Source: Nectonema munidae (Eukaryota > Nematomorpha > Nectonematoida > Nectonematidae). Taken from it: a DNA stretch of 64,000 nucleotides. The position numbers and the translations under genes are program-made. The DNA is taken from assembly GCA_030549495.1 (NCBI GenBank), contig JAUIRK010001055.1, positions 371,001 to 435,000 on the forward strand, in the 5' to 3' direction. Below, in pieces: positions 42,833-54,707 of this stretch. The notes beneath the pieces were generated by a model. That model was not told where the DNA came from and made no database searches. It was given only the letters and a program-made list of their open reading frames with translations. Numbering within the stretch: position 1 is the first letter of the stretch; the number at the start of each line of letters is the position of its first letter.

Positions 42833-45800
42833 AATATAACAAACTACATAACTACTAAATAAAAAAATTATTTGTATTTGTGATTATCAGAAACTAAAAA
42901 CTACACTGTAAATCTTTAGCTATCGAATAGCTGCAACTTTTTTTAGAAGTAATTGTGGTATAATTAGATAAAATAATATCATGTTTAAAAGCATTTTATG
43001 GGTCATCGACAATTGACGTCAAACAAAGACTTAAGAAGGGGTGTTGATAAGTTGAAAAATGAAGAATTTGTATACTAAATAAATAATCAAAAGTTGAAGA
43101 TAGGGAATTTCAAGGGTAGAGAGGATTAAAATTAAGGAAAAAAATGTTGATGTCAATTGTGAATGACCTATCACAGAGAGATCATGGATTTCATTTTCTG
43201 AAAGAATAGATAAATTCAGAGCTATAAAACCAAGAATAACTTTGCATTTTTGCATTGCGCTTTGTACAAATAAATCTTTTATATGTGCTTTGACTCCTAT
43301 TATTTGAAAAATCTGACTCGGAAACTAAACACTTTAAAACTAAATATTTTTAAATGACTATTTCGGCTCCGACTACGATTGGAGTTTCAGCGCATATGCT
43401 ACCAAAAATTAAATAATTTTTTTTATAAAACAAACTCAAATCTCTAACTCTTTTAAATTACGACTTCCCAATTCTCTACTCCGACTTTCCAACGCTAAAA
43501 AAATAAACTTGAATCAACAAAGTTAGGAATCGCTTAGAAACAACATAACTAAATTTTCATCCATTACTCAGCAATCTTCATGTTTTAAAAGTATAAAATA
43601 ATGTTTAAATTTATATACTTAAAATTGTTCTTAAATGATATAGTTTAAGAATAGGTATCTGTACTGGATATAATCTTGTTTCTACATCAAAACAAAGAAT
43701 CAAAATTTATAAATTCATAAGATAATTTTACAACCACACTTTTTTAAGAGTGTATCTAATTTATAAGGGTGTGAAAACAAGATAATTGCTAATTAAACAG
43801 ATTAATATAAGCACTTACAAGAATTAAAGCAACACAGTTTTTGTACAATAAGAAGCCATTTAATATTGAAAAATTCTATAAACAAGTTCCACTTCATAAA
43901 CAATTACCACAGCTCTCTTTGCATACTTATGTTTCATTTGCTTGCGATTAGTTACTGCATATGCAGTACGCACAAAGCACATGTGATGAGAGGATAATGC
44001 AAGTAAGATATAATTTATTTTATGAACAGCATCTATTATGTTATGTCTTTCAGGAAATTGATTTTAATTACATTTAACTGAATGTTAAACTTTTCAAATT
44101 CTTTCCAAACAAGAGAACCTGAAGGGGCAGGTTTCGGGCGCGGAACCCTCTCCCCTCTGGTAAATCCATCCTTGATTTATATCTATTTGTGTATATTTAG
44201 GTGTATTTGGGTATATTTGGGTAAAAAGTCATACCTCATAAGATTATATCAATACCCACTGCCCTCAAAATACCCACTCAAGTTTCCACTGCCCGATAAA
44301 AATTTTTTAATTTTTTATTATAAATGATTTATTTGATTTGTACTAATAAATGGTATCAAAACTTTTTTTAATTTTTTGGTTTTTATTATATTTCTAGTTC
44401 TGTAAGTAAAATGTTTTTTTAACTCATCCTTCATTTGTTTAGAGTAAAGAATTATTGTTCATTTGTCTTGAATTATTTAAGATTCTAGTTTTTTTGAAAT
44501 TTTAATTATAACCTAAATTGGAAATTTAGTTAGATATAGACCCATTTTCATCGTTTTAAGAAAATTGTCTTAGAATATCTTATCCTTAAAAAATGAATGA
44601 AAATATATGAATGAAGTTCGCATGTCCTTAATTTTCAGGAGAATTACTTAATTTTTCTATTTAGTTCCTCTTGATTTATTTCCTGGGCGGTGCCAGCACT
44701 CCGCTCTCATTTTCTCCTTTTTTTTAACACATCATATATCAACAAAGCCAATTCACATAAATGATAAAATAAAAAAGGGTTTTTACGCTGGTTTGCAAAT
44801 TTTAACGAATTTTTTGTTTCATTATAAATTTTAGTCTTTTTTTATAATGTTTGATGTGCTAATTTTAAGATTGAAGTTTTTCGTATGTCTTTAATTTTTG
44901 TTTATTTACAAAACTTAAAAAACCCTGATTGATATGTCTTTAAGGCCGGATCTAGAAATTTTTTCTAATGAAAATTTTTATTAATACCAATAAATATATT
45001 TTCAAGTTAATCTAATTTAAAAAAAAAACACCAAGAGCTACTTTTGCTTGACACCTTGGGAAAATTTCTGAGTCTACGATCAATGTGAGGTGATGAGGAG
45101 AGAGAGAAGATTTTTTGCTAGAGACAAGAGAACCATATCTTACATTGGTTATTTTTGTTACCATAGAGCATAAAATAGCATGCTTAATAATATATCATAA
45201 TTATAGTATTTACCTTATTATCCTAGTAGCATTCTGAACGTCTTGAAGTTAGCGCATATGTTCCATTTATGCTCATTATACATGATTTTGTCTAGCAAAA
45301 ATATTAACTTTATGCGGTCTTTTTTTAATTTAACATAGTAACCAATTGGGATAGATGGATACGTTGTTGTGAAGTAAAACAAAACCGTCTTGACACCATT
45401 AATAGGGCCGATGCTTTAGGACTATTTTAATAAACCTTCTAACTTTGTGCAAACTTAAAAAGTCTGTAACATTAAAATGCTTTGTAAATTCAACTGTTTA
45501 CCCTGTGTCCAACAAATTTCATTTTTTCAGCTTGTTGCAAAAAAACCCACTTTCTGTTTTAGTAAATTTTATATCTTTCGCTAGGTGATCAAGCTATTTT
45601 TAAAGCTTATGTTGTAAGCATACATTGTTTTTTTCTGTTCTAATCATCATCGTGATTCGAAATATCAATATCAGATACTGGAAAGCTCATTGCTGATCCA
45701 TATTCATTTTGTGGTTACTTATACCTGTAGAGCTGACTTACAAGAACCATAGATTACATGAGCAACCGACAACTTATCATGGTCTCTAATTTACACGCAA

Positions 45801-46742
45801 AAATGTTCTTCATATGCAATTCAATGTTTTGTAACACTTAAAATGTTCTTGTTTTGAGTCAATATATTCTACACAAAAATAATAATCAATTTATAGCTTA
45901 TAGTGTCTTAGCCATTTTCATTATAATTACTGGAACAAATAAAAAAATTTATAATCTTAAAAGATGGTGAACTTCCCAAAAATACAATGTTTGCTCAAAA
46001 ATCCTATTAATCAAAAATGATGATATTACAAAAAAAAACAAATACTACCATCTTATTCAATGGACTCGATTTACACAAGAAAGTGAGAAAAATAGATTGG
46101 AACATTTTTATGTAACATAGTGTTAGAGAATGCTTAATTGCCATTAGAATATCTGTTAAACCAATTTTTATATTTAAATAAATAATTTTTGGCACTTCTC
46201 TAGTTGTTCCTAACCACAACAAAACGGAAAGTTTTTATAATAAAAATGTCTACTTAATTGGAAATCATCGATGAAAATTTTGATTGATCATCAAATTTTT
46301 TCCAAAAATCTTCTTCAAATTTAAAATATTTTTTAACATAAATCGACTATGCTAACTTCATTTCTGGACTGCGTTTTGTTCATTAGGGTGTAGAAGTGTA
46401 TGAAATGTGAATCAAATTTAAAATGCCTAAAAATCAGTTTTTTTCTCAAAAAATAATTTCAGTCAACTTATGTCTTTCTTTTTTGTAGTCACTATATTTG
46501 TCCTTTTAAGAGCAACATAAATTTGAGGAGTTATGTTTTCTGTCGAGAAGGAAGAACTGCCGTTTTCAATAGAACATGACGTGGTGCAATCATCTAATAT
46601 AGAGTTTTTTTAAAAAAGATTATTATAATTCATTAACAATTATAATTCATGTTTCATCAACCAGCTCCCTAATTCGCATAGCATGAACACAATATCTTAG
46701 AGTAAAGTAAATATTAGTAAAATGCTGAAGGGTCATTTGTTT
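42833..46742. other. Long gene-poor AT-rich stretch
   Basis: No gene, RNA or clear transposon recognised. A short GC-rich island lies at 44110-44160. A tandem GTGTATTTGGGTATATTTGG phrase occurs near 44200. The open frames at 43031-43255 and 46007-46222 have no recognisable content. Spliced exons of an unknown gene cannot be excluded. Confidence 0.4.
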
Positions 46743-46886
46743 GAGTCTTTATCAAGCTGAAGTGCTAAATGTAGAAAATGTAAAAGCTTTGAATGAAAAG
46801 GATTAAATGAGTTAGTAGATGGGAAATTTATTACAAAACATCTTTTACATTTTCTACATTTCGTACTTCAACTTGATAAAGACTTG
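46743..46886. repeat. Long imperfect inverted repeat (44-nt arms, 55-nt loop)
   Basis: The left arm 46743-46786 and right arm 46842-46886 are reverse complements with about four mismatches. Both include TTTTACATTTTCTACATTT and CTTGATAAAGACT. Immediately after the right arm the plus strand reads TTGATAAAGACTTGTGGAGT then CGAAAA. This resembles a hammerhead core (CUGANGA, short stem II GACT/AGTC, GAAA) with two core changes. It may be a fold-back or Penelope/retrozyme-type remnant. It could also be a plain hairpin. Confidence 0.7.
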
Positions 46887-49800
46887 TGGAGTCGAAAATT
46901 AGTTTTATTTGAATAACTTTGTTTGAAACTCCTTTTGTTTAAAGTAAAGTAATTTATTGAAAGCCAAATACAAAAAATAAAATATATACAAAAAAATGCA
47001 TTCCAAATCATTTGTGGTAGAATAGAATAAACACAGGAGATGATCAAAGAGCAGCTTGAATGCCACTATCGACATGATCTATCTAACAGCTAAATAACAC
47101 AAGAAAAAACAAACAAGTAATTTTATAAAAGGATAAAATAAATTTTTTTAAGGAATATGAAAATTTACAGTGCTCCAAAAGGTTTTGCTTGTATAGTTTA
47201 GAAGAATAGATTGGAAGTGTTTGGACTTAGCTTACTTTAGTTTGAGTATGTAAAATTTTAGGAAACTTTTGTAAGCTTTCAAACTAACATCGCATTTAAA
47301 AATTTTTTTCTTTCGAATGAGGAAATATTTTCTTCCTTCTAAGAATATTTAGTTCAGTGCGAAACCAAAGTTGATTGATTAATTTTCTATTGATATGTTA
47401 CCATCGTCACTGTTTAAAACTGATGATCAAATAAAGGTAAAAAATGTTGACTTAAGTTAGAAATATTTTTGTGGGGGATGCGTTTATTTGAATTGTAAAC
47501 AAAAGTACAACTAGAATAAAAATGACTGAAAGAAACAATGGTCAGATACATACTCCAGAGTCATAACTAAACGATTTTTCAGGATGTCTGAAATTTACAA
47601 AAATATTGTCGATCAAACAATGAGACTTGTTACAAAAGTTGAAACGTGTAGCTATGGTTATTGGAGGAACTGAATGAAAAGATAAAACTCATAGTTAAAT
47701 ATCTGTTCAATTTTAAGTTAAATAAGTTTATATTAAATCCCTATCAAAAAAGTATAAGTAAAGAGTACGCTAATACTTTAGAATGCGAAAATCATATATG
47801 CTTGAAGACGGGGAACGATAAACACCGTGAAATGTGTAATAAATCAGGGTAGTTAAGACCGTTTTGCATGAATAAAGAATTAGAGAATGGGAAGAAAAAT
47901 TAATCATCACTAAAATAATAGTTAAATGCCAAATGAGAAATCCTGTGAGATCATTTAAAAATACCTGTATTGCTAACATGCTTTAATTCATAATTATTAT
48001 TCAGACAATTTCCGCAGAAATGATGATCAGAATCATCTTTAAAAGAACAATAATTGGAAGGGAGGAAAGAAGAGCAGAATCTGCAAAAAGATTGAAGATG
48101 CTTACATTCCTTTGAAATTTGCCCATAGCCATTATACTTGTTTTAGGAAAGAAGAGAATAAAAGAAATTCATGGGCAAAACAGTTAGTAAAAATTTGTCT
48201 TTGCCATACATTCTTTTTTGATAAAAGATTTGCAAAATTTTCCAATAACATAACAATAACTTTTATAGGACAGTTTATTTTAAAGATGCTAAGAATGCCA
48301 TTCCATTTAATCCATATTGAGCCTTGCTTGATATTACTATCAACTCCTTTCATAATAAAAATGGTACTTTGCGGATAGGAAGATGAATCCGAATCGTGAT
48401 AATCGGGAAATCGTATCGGAAAAGTTTACTCCTACCTCTCGATTCTTCCATTATTTTTTGAAACATATTTTTTTTATTAAATAAACAAAATGAACATTTT
48501 ATGTATTGTATGGTCTATTGTTTTAAGATAGCCAAAAAAAAAAGGTTTTGAGACTGCTATAAAGAGGTTGGTTGTGTCGTTTATTTGTGTTTTCGTGATG
48601 CAATTAACCGATCTGCCAACGTTGAGGATTTTGGCCAATTCCTTTTGAATTCGATCAAAAATTCGGGTTTGTCTACGTTATATTTATGGGACATTGGCGT
48701 TATATGGTTAATCGATATTTTTCTCTAACTGCGTCATGGATAGAAGATAAAATAAGTAATGCTGTTGAAAGTTTGGTGAGTTCGTATTTGTTAAAGTGGA
48801 GTTTTATGTCATTTCTGGATTTAATATCGTTTTTAAAATATTTTTGCTACTTGTGTAAAACGTTTATAAGGTAATTATTATCATTGTGTTAAGTATAAGA
48901 ATATAGAAAAATTTTGATGTTTTTTCAACTTAACTCGTTATCAACCAAAGTCGACATATGTCGACTTTACAAAAATGTGAATCGTCTGCATTTATTAATG
49001 CTTTTTAATACAAATCTTCTGCTTTATACTAGATATTGTCTGATTGTTCTGATCGTTAACAGGTTAATAATCAAAAATAATTATTGCTAATTGAATACTT
49101 AGTTGATTTGTGATAAATATAAAGCTTCAAAATAAAAAGAATGGGTAGCGGAATCTGAATGGGTGTCGTGTATTTTTTAAGAATCTGCATCGTAATCGGA
49201 ATCGTATAAAACTTTAGTGTCGTCCCATCACAAATTTGTGGAAAATATCTTTATTCTCAATTTGCTTTTGATCCAATAAAATCCTTCAGTTTTTCTTAAT
49301 TTGTAAACATTTGATGCTTCAACGAGTAAAGCTTTGTTTGTTTCTGAGCTTCCTATATCTTTTAATGCAAAGTTTATTAGCAGATGAATCGATCTTTTTG
49401 TCAATAACATCTAGCTTTTTCTTTGATAGAATTATAATTAAAAAATAGGGATTAACAATTATGTATCGGGCTGAACAATGATGTATCGGACCGAATAATC
49501 CAGATCGATTTTTAGTTGGAACAGCAAACTTGGGAGAAGAAAAGACGATATCAAGATAAGAATGTTTAGGCATATTTATTATTTGAACCTTGCTAGCAAT
49601 AGAATCTAGTTGTCTAAAAATTGAGACATACTTGGAAGTCAAGATAATTACAATAGAATCACAAACGTTTCTTTATAAAATCCGCCATTTTAACAGCAAA
49701 AATATTAAAATTTTGATATAAGAATATTTTAGCTATAATATAAACTTCTATTATGTGGGCGAAACGGAGCCATCTCGAGTTTTCTTTTACTAGAAAAGCA

Positions 49801-50141
49801 TACATAACCGTGATATATCATAATGTCAATTGCTCAAAATAGAAAGCATTGTTTTAGAGCAAGTTTAGATTGATGTTTTAGCGGTGCTTCTTTGCACATA
49901 TGTGAATATTGATTTTTGTGTCCGATATATTCTTGCAAATATAATTGCTACAAATTGTAAAATAAAATATTTCTAACATTCAAATTTGCGCGGCACACCT
50001 TCAGATAGTTATAAATTTCTTGGCGCATAGTGCAAGTAGTTTTCCTTATATAGCATATGATTCAATGAATTCACCAAATGCATTAAAATATTTTCACTAT
50101 TTTTAAGATGTTTTTGTCTTGATTTCATTTTATTCCCACAG
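46887..50141. other. Intergenic DNA upstream of the ERCC6L2-like gene
   Basis: No gene recognised. A hAT-like end (GTGATGGGACGACACTAAAG on the minus strand) finishes at 49231. It matches the end at 16263. The element probably extends left and contains the MITE at 48930-49067. ORFs on both strands at 48112-48378 overlap each other and look like chance. Confidence 0.45.
48930..49067. mobile_element. piggyBac-type MITE, copy 2
   Basis: A 138-bp unit flanked by TTAA. The left end is TTAACTCGTTATCAACCA and the right end, reverse strand, is TTAACCTGTTAACGATCAG. The interior shares TGTGAATCGTCTGC and CTGCTTTATACTAGATAT with copy 1 at 21094-21218. It is more diverged at the ends than copy 1. Confidence 0.87.
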
Positions 50142-50170
50142 TACCAGGATTCATCGTGTCTAATGTTTGT

Positions 50171-52939
50171 ATGAGCGAAGAGGATATTTTCTTTGGTTCA
50201 AATTATGATCTAGATTATGTGGATGATAGAGTTAATCTGGATGCTATCTTTAACAAGGGGAGGAATGATGAGTCGCTAACTTGGATTTCTAAAGCCACTC
50301 CAGAAATATCAAAAAAGCATTTATCCTCCCCAAAGAGCCGAGGAAAATATCTTAAGAGAAAAGAAAAAAAATCCTCACTCCACGATGAGGATTATGAGAA
50401 AATAACAAGTATCAATCCTTTCGCTGAATCAAGCACACATAGAAGAAGGGTTGATTGTAAAGATTTCAACATTGACGCGCTGAGTATTGATGCCATGCTA
50501 GAATATAAAGATCTTCCTCCTTATCGTCCATATTTTTCAAATAATATTGATGAAATTAGTCTTCAAGAAGAGTGCAATTTACTTTCTTTTCAAAATTTTA
50601 TAGTTCCACCTTCTATCAGCTATCACCTGAAGGAATATCAAAAAAAGGGTGTTTTGTTTTTGTTGCGTGCTTTCAACCAAAATAAGGGCGCCATTTTAGC
50701 AGATGATATGGGATTGGGCAAAACGATTCAAATGATTGCCTTTTTGGCTGCTATTTTCAAAAAGACTGGTTGTAGCACTGACGCGAAATCCTTTTTACCT
50801 TCATTCAGCGAAAATTCAAGAGGTGCACCAGTATGCCTTCCTGTCTTGATATTATTGCCACTATCCTTGATAAACAATTGGCTGAAGGAAATACAGACCT
50901 GGGCATTTTTTAGCGTAGGTCTTTTACTTGGAAAATTTTTTACGAGCACATGTGATGATCTTAAGAAAAAAAAATTGGAACTAGTGCTAACTACGTACGA
51001 CACTTTTAAAATACAAGAAAGCATTATAACTTCTTTGCCGTGGTCCTGTGTCATTTTGGACGAAGTGCATATCTGTAGGAATTCGCGCTCCGGTGTAGTT
51101 AACAGTTTAAAAAATATGGATGTTGCATGCAAAATTGGCCTAACTGGAACTCTCTTTCAGAATAATTTGAAAGAATTTTGGTGTATTTTAAACTTAATCG
51201 TCCCTGGTATGTTTGAATCGATCGCCAAACAATTTGATAATTGTTTTGCTAAGGCAGATTCTATAGTTCCATCCGCTGATGATATTTTGGACAAAACTTT
51301 TGCGATAAGTCTTCAAAAAAAGTTGATAGATCAGCAGGATTCTATAATTCTAAGAAGAAGTAAAGAGATTATTTCTCAAGAACTTCCTAAAAAATTTGAT
51401 TATCTGGTTTTCTGTAAACTGTCTCCTCTTCAAAAAGAACTTTATTCTGTTGTGCAAACAAAATTCGAAGAATCTAAAAAAACCACTTACAAGTCAAAAA
51501 CAAGTAATTTTGGCGGCAAAATTGATAATCATTTGCTAGAAAAAGCTTTTTTCTTCCTTGAAACTTCATCCAATTCTGATTCCACCAAGTCGAATTCACT
51601 ATCAGCTTTTTCTACGTTGTCTTTAATGATGAAGGTTTGCAATCATCCGTATTTGCTGTTCAATTCCAAATTATCTTCATCTCAGAATGCAAGAAGAAGA
51701 AAAGAAATAAAATTTTTGGAGGGATTTCGATCTTACTCAAAATTATCATTTTCAGAGTGGTCTAACTCTGCCTTCAGTTCTAAAATTGAAGTAATAAAAA
51801 AATTATTATGTCATCTCCGTTCTCTACAATTCAAAGTGATCCTTTTTTCCATTTCCACTCAACTTCTAAAGATTTTAGAAGTATCTTTGGGCAGCTTTTT
51901 CTCATTTCTCAGAATCGACGGTTCCACTCCTTCCAAGCGGCGAATTGCGATTCTTGAAACCTTTAACAAGGATAGCAGCATTTTGTGCTTACTAATGTCT
52001 AAAAAGACAGGAAGTGTGGGCCTGAACGTGACAGTAGCAAATGCCGTCATCATCTTTGAACCGAGTTGGAATCCTGCTGTAGATGCTCAGGCTGAAGACC
52101 GTGTCTATCGTATCGGTCAAACAAAGGATGTTTACATCTTTCGCTTCATCACATCCGGAACGATAGAAGAATTGACATATCTTCGTCAACTCATTAAAAA
52201 TTGCATTGGTGTCAGAGTCATGGCGAAAAATGACACTGAATTCAATCAACTCTACCAAAACACTTTCTCCTACATTTCATCTTTCATCCTTTCCCATTCT
52301 AAAAACTTGTTTGCTTTCTTTCCAAAGTCCATTATATTATCTTTTCTTTCCAAGTTTTCCAAATCCTTTACTTCAAGTAGGTTGGCTAGCAGATTTAAAA
52401 GTGCTCTAATGGGTACGCTTTACGAAAGTCTTACGAATTCCGCCTTCTTTGAGGACATGGTTTCAATTGAAGTAGTGAAAAATGAGATTATGCAATGCAC
52501 AAAAGCATCTCCAAACCCTGAAAATTCTAAAAACGTTAAATTTGTTAAAAGTTCGTATTCTTTAAAAAATCTCAATATAATAATAGGATCTACTCCTAAG
52601 CAAAGCCAGGATGAGATTTTTTTCTCAATGGCGAACATTATGCGAATATCTCCTTTGCAATTGGCTGCACGCATCAACGACGCTAGTAAGGAAGATTTGC
52701 GTTTAATGATCTTGGAAGAGATTAGGAAAAGAAATGAAGATATAGCTCAATTTTTACAATTTCTTTCTGCTTCTGATGATGATGATGATGATGATGGGGA
52801 TAATGGACAACGTAGAAGTCAAGATCATATTTCATCGGGTGAGGAGCATGAGGTTCGACTAATCAAAGAAGAAAATAAGCAGATTAAACGCGTTGAAGCG
52901 TTCCTACCCGAATCGATTGATGACGTGCTCTTTGAATGA
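50171..52939 (+). CDS. ERCC6L2: SNF2-family ATPase, ERCC6L2-like
   Basis: A DNA-dependent ATPase of the Rad54/ERCC6 branch. ERCC6L2 acts in transcription-linked and double-strand-break repair in the nucleus. 922 residues from the ATG at 50171; the frame stays open upstream to a CCCACAG acceptor at 50141, so an N-terminal exon may add residues. Helicase lobe 1 spans about residues 150-350: ILADDMGLGKTIQMIAFLAA (Walker A, 178-185), ILDEVHICRN (box II, 297-300; DEVH where DEAH is usual), and LTGTLFQNNLKEFWCIL. Lobe 2 spans about 535-670: RIDGSTPSKRR, KKTGSVGLNV, WNPAVDAQAEDRVYRIGQTK and GTIEELTYLRQ. The last two, with NWLKEIQTW and the Q-N-N-K-E-x-W-C pattern, point to ERCC6L2. A run of seven Asp lies near residue 870. 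A poly(A) signal lies at 53253. All motifs are intact. The single long exon is unusual. Confidence 0.9.
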   Translation: MSEEDIFFGSNYDLDYVDDRVNLDAIFNKGRNDESLTWISKATPEISKKHLSSPKSRGKYLKRKEKKSSLHDEDYEKITSINPFAESSTHRRRVDCKDFNIDALSIDAMLEYKDLPPYRPYFSNNIDEISLQEECNLLSFQNFIVPPSISYHLKEYQKKGVLFLLRAFNQNKGAILADDMGLGKTIQMIAFLAAIFKKTGCSTDAKSFLPSFSENSRGAPVCLPVLILLPLSLINNWLKEIQTWAFFSVGLLLGKFFTSTCDDLKKKKLELVLTTYDTFKIQESIITSLPWSCVILDEVHICRNSRSGVVNSLKNMDVACKIGLTGTLFQNNLKEFWCILNLIVPGMFESIAKQFDNCFAKADSIVPSADDILDKTFAISLQKKLIDQQDSIILRRSKEIISQELPKKFDYLVFCKLSPLQKELYSVVQTKFEESKKTTYKSKTSNFGGKIDNHLLEKAFFFLETSSNSDSTKSNSLSAFSTLSLMMKVCNHPYLLFNSKLSSSQNARRRKEIKFLEGFRSYSKLSFSEWSNSAFSSKIEVIKKLLCHLRSLQFKVILFSISTQLLKILEVSLGSFFSFLRIDGSTPSKRRIAILETFNKDSSILCLLMSKKTGSVGLNVTVANAVIIFEPSWNPAVDAQAEDRVYRIGQTKDVYIFRFITSGTIEELTYLRQLIKNCIGVRVMAKNDTEFNQLYQNTFSYISSFILSHSKNLFAFFPKSIILSFLSKFSKSFTSSRLASRFKSALMGTLYESLTNSAFFEDMVSIEVVKNEIMQCTKASPNPENSKNVKFVKSSYSLKNLNIIIGSTPKQSQDEIFFSMANIMRISPLQLAARINDASKEDLRLMILEEIRKRNEDIAQFLQFLSASDDDDDDDGDNGQRRSQDHISSGEEHEVRLIKEENKQIKRVEAFLPESIDDVLFE

Positions 52940-54640
52940 TTTGATTTTTTTACAAATTGTTTCCCCTTTATTTTTTACCTGATATTTATTTACATCCTGT
53001 TTTAAAAGATTATTCCACATTTTAAATTTTATGAGTGTTATTTTTAGTAAATATTTATACATTATGACAAGAATATATAACATTTTTGCTTTTTACTCAT
53101 TATAGACATTATTTGTTATAACAAGTGACGTAATCGTACCCTTAAAATTTGAATTTTCAAAATCTAATCTTGACTATATGTAATTTTTCTTCTTCCAGAG
53201 TAAATGTGAAACGTTTAACATTTTCTAAAAAAGTTTTATACTCATCACTTGCAATAAATACTTTTCAAATTAATACAGATTTCCTTTTTATCTAAAATGG
53301 TTGCTTCTTTTTTTGTGAAAGTTGATGGCAGTAATTAAATTTTGGTATGTTTGCTAATGGAAATAAATGAGTGGATTTGTAATGTTGCTAAACAGTTTAC
53401 TTTTTAGTAACAGCAATAATTTTGTCACGAATTTAGCAAAAATCTTTTCCTCCAAAAGATAAATAAAATGTAATTACAGTTAAAATTTTTATTAAAAACA
53501 CTGCCAATCAATAAAATGAAAATACGATCACATACTAATAAATTTAAACGAATATTAAAAATATTTTTGTATAATATAATGGCTTTGATGATGAAGGAAT
53601 TTTGGTATGCTGAATCCGAAATTAAATTTTTGGCTAAATATTATTGATATCCAATCAAAAGGTTAATGTTTGAACAAGATATGATGAGGATTGATTGATA
53701 AGTTATATTGATAATAATAATAATTAGCCATTAAGCGATCAAAGTGGCAGAGGATGAAGAAATATAGGAAAAAAATATGCGTTTTAAATCTCTTCATTGC
53801 CTTATGAATAAAATGAATTTAAATAGTTAATATTTAAATGTGATCTTGAAGAGAGAAAGATAGAGCAAAACACCAGAATATGGTAAAGTAGATTTATTTG
53901 CACCATATGTTTCCTTTGTTAAAATACGCTCTGCGGATTTGTTTGGAAGTGTTATTAGCCAACTTGATCCCAGAAAAGGTAGGCAACATTAAAAATTTGA
54001 TATAAAAACACATGATCTCGTGTTTCATTTGAAAATGGCGGCGCCATAAAATGAATAAATTAACCCATTTCCGAACAAACATAAGAGTTCGTTTGCGTTC
54101 CCTTTGGAAGCATTGGTCTAAAATGGGCTAAATGGGCTTAATGCTTAAAAATTGATTAAACTTGATACATGTGAATCTTGGAATTGATCGAGTTCAAGTT
54201 GCAATTTAAGTGAAACGATTAAGAAAGTAACTTAGACTTCAAATATATAACTTAATCAGGCTAGAATTAAGATGTTCTTAACCTCCACATCTAGTCATAC
54301 ATGATCTAAGAGCAACTACCTTTTCAGAGGTGTCTTTGATCACAATTTATGTAAACATGGCTATCTCATCCACATGTACCAAACTTTACAATATAAAGGA
54401 TACTTACTACCAAGCGTTGTAAATCCTGAAAGGCCTTTTAACATAACTTTACAAGTATGCTTTTGAAAAGGAATTCTTGATTCAAATGGAGAAGGAATGC
54501 CTTTATTTGATTCATTTATAACCTCTTTCTCAGGTCAAAATGTTTAAGAACTTGTATTCCTCCCTATTTTCAATGAGCAATATTTTCTGGTGGGACATTA
54601 GAAATACTTAACAAGCTCTTACTCCTTATTTCTATTTTAG
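52940..54640. other. Spacer between the two SNF2 genes
   Basis: Includes the poly(A) signal at 53253. A possible small exon lies at about 53870-53967, ending at AAAAG then GTAGGC. Its frame includes VDLFAPYVSFVKIRSADLF and SVISQLDPRK. I found no family match and no good acceptor. A TTTCTATTTTAG acceptor at 54640 precedes the SMARCAL1-like exon. Confidence 0.4.
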
Positions 54641-54707
54641 CTTAAATTTATTTTCTATTGAAGTGCAAAAGCGCTTCTTTCATGTGGTAGGAGCCTGCGC
54701 TGCGTAT

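Noticed and set aside
48112-48378. Open frames on both strands
   Set aside because: They mirror each other, have no known motif and lie in repeat-derived DNA.
49319-49642. 107-residue minus-strand frame
   Set aside because: No recognisable motif; it lies beside a hAT-like end and is probably chance.
50156-50170. GTG start for the ERCC6L2-like protein
   Set aside because: Non-ATG starts are unlikely. An in-frame ATG follows at 50171, and the upstream frame more likely belongs to a spliced exon.
54663-54707. GTG start for the SMARCAL1-like protein
   Set aside because: The ATG at 54708 places the RPA-binding motif at the N-terminus as in the family.
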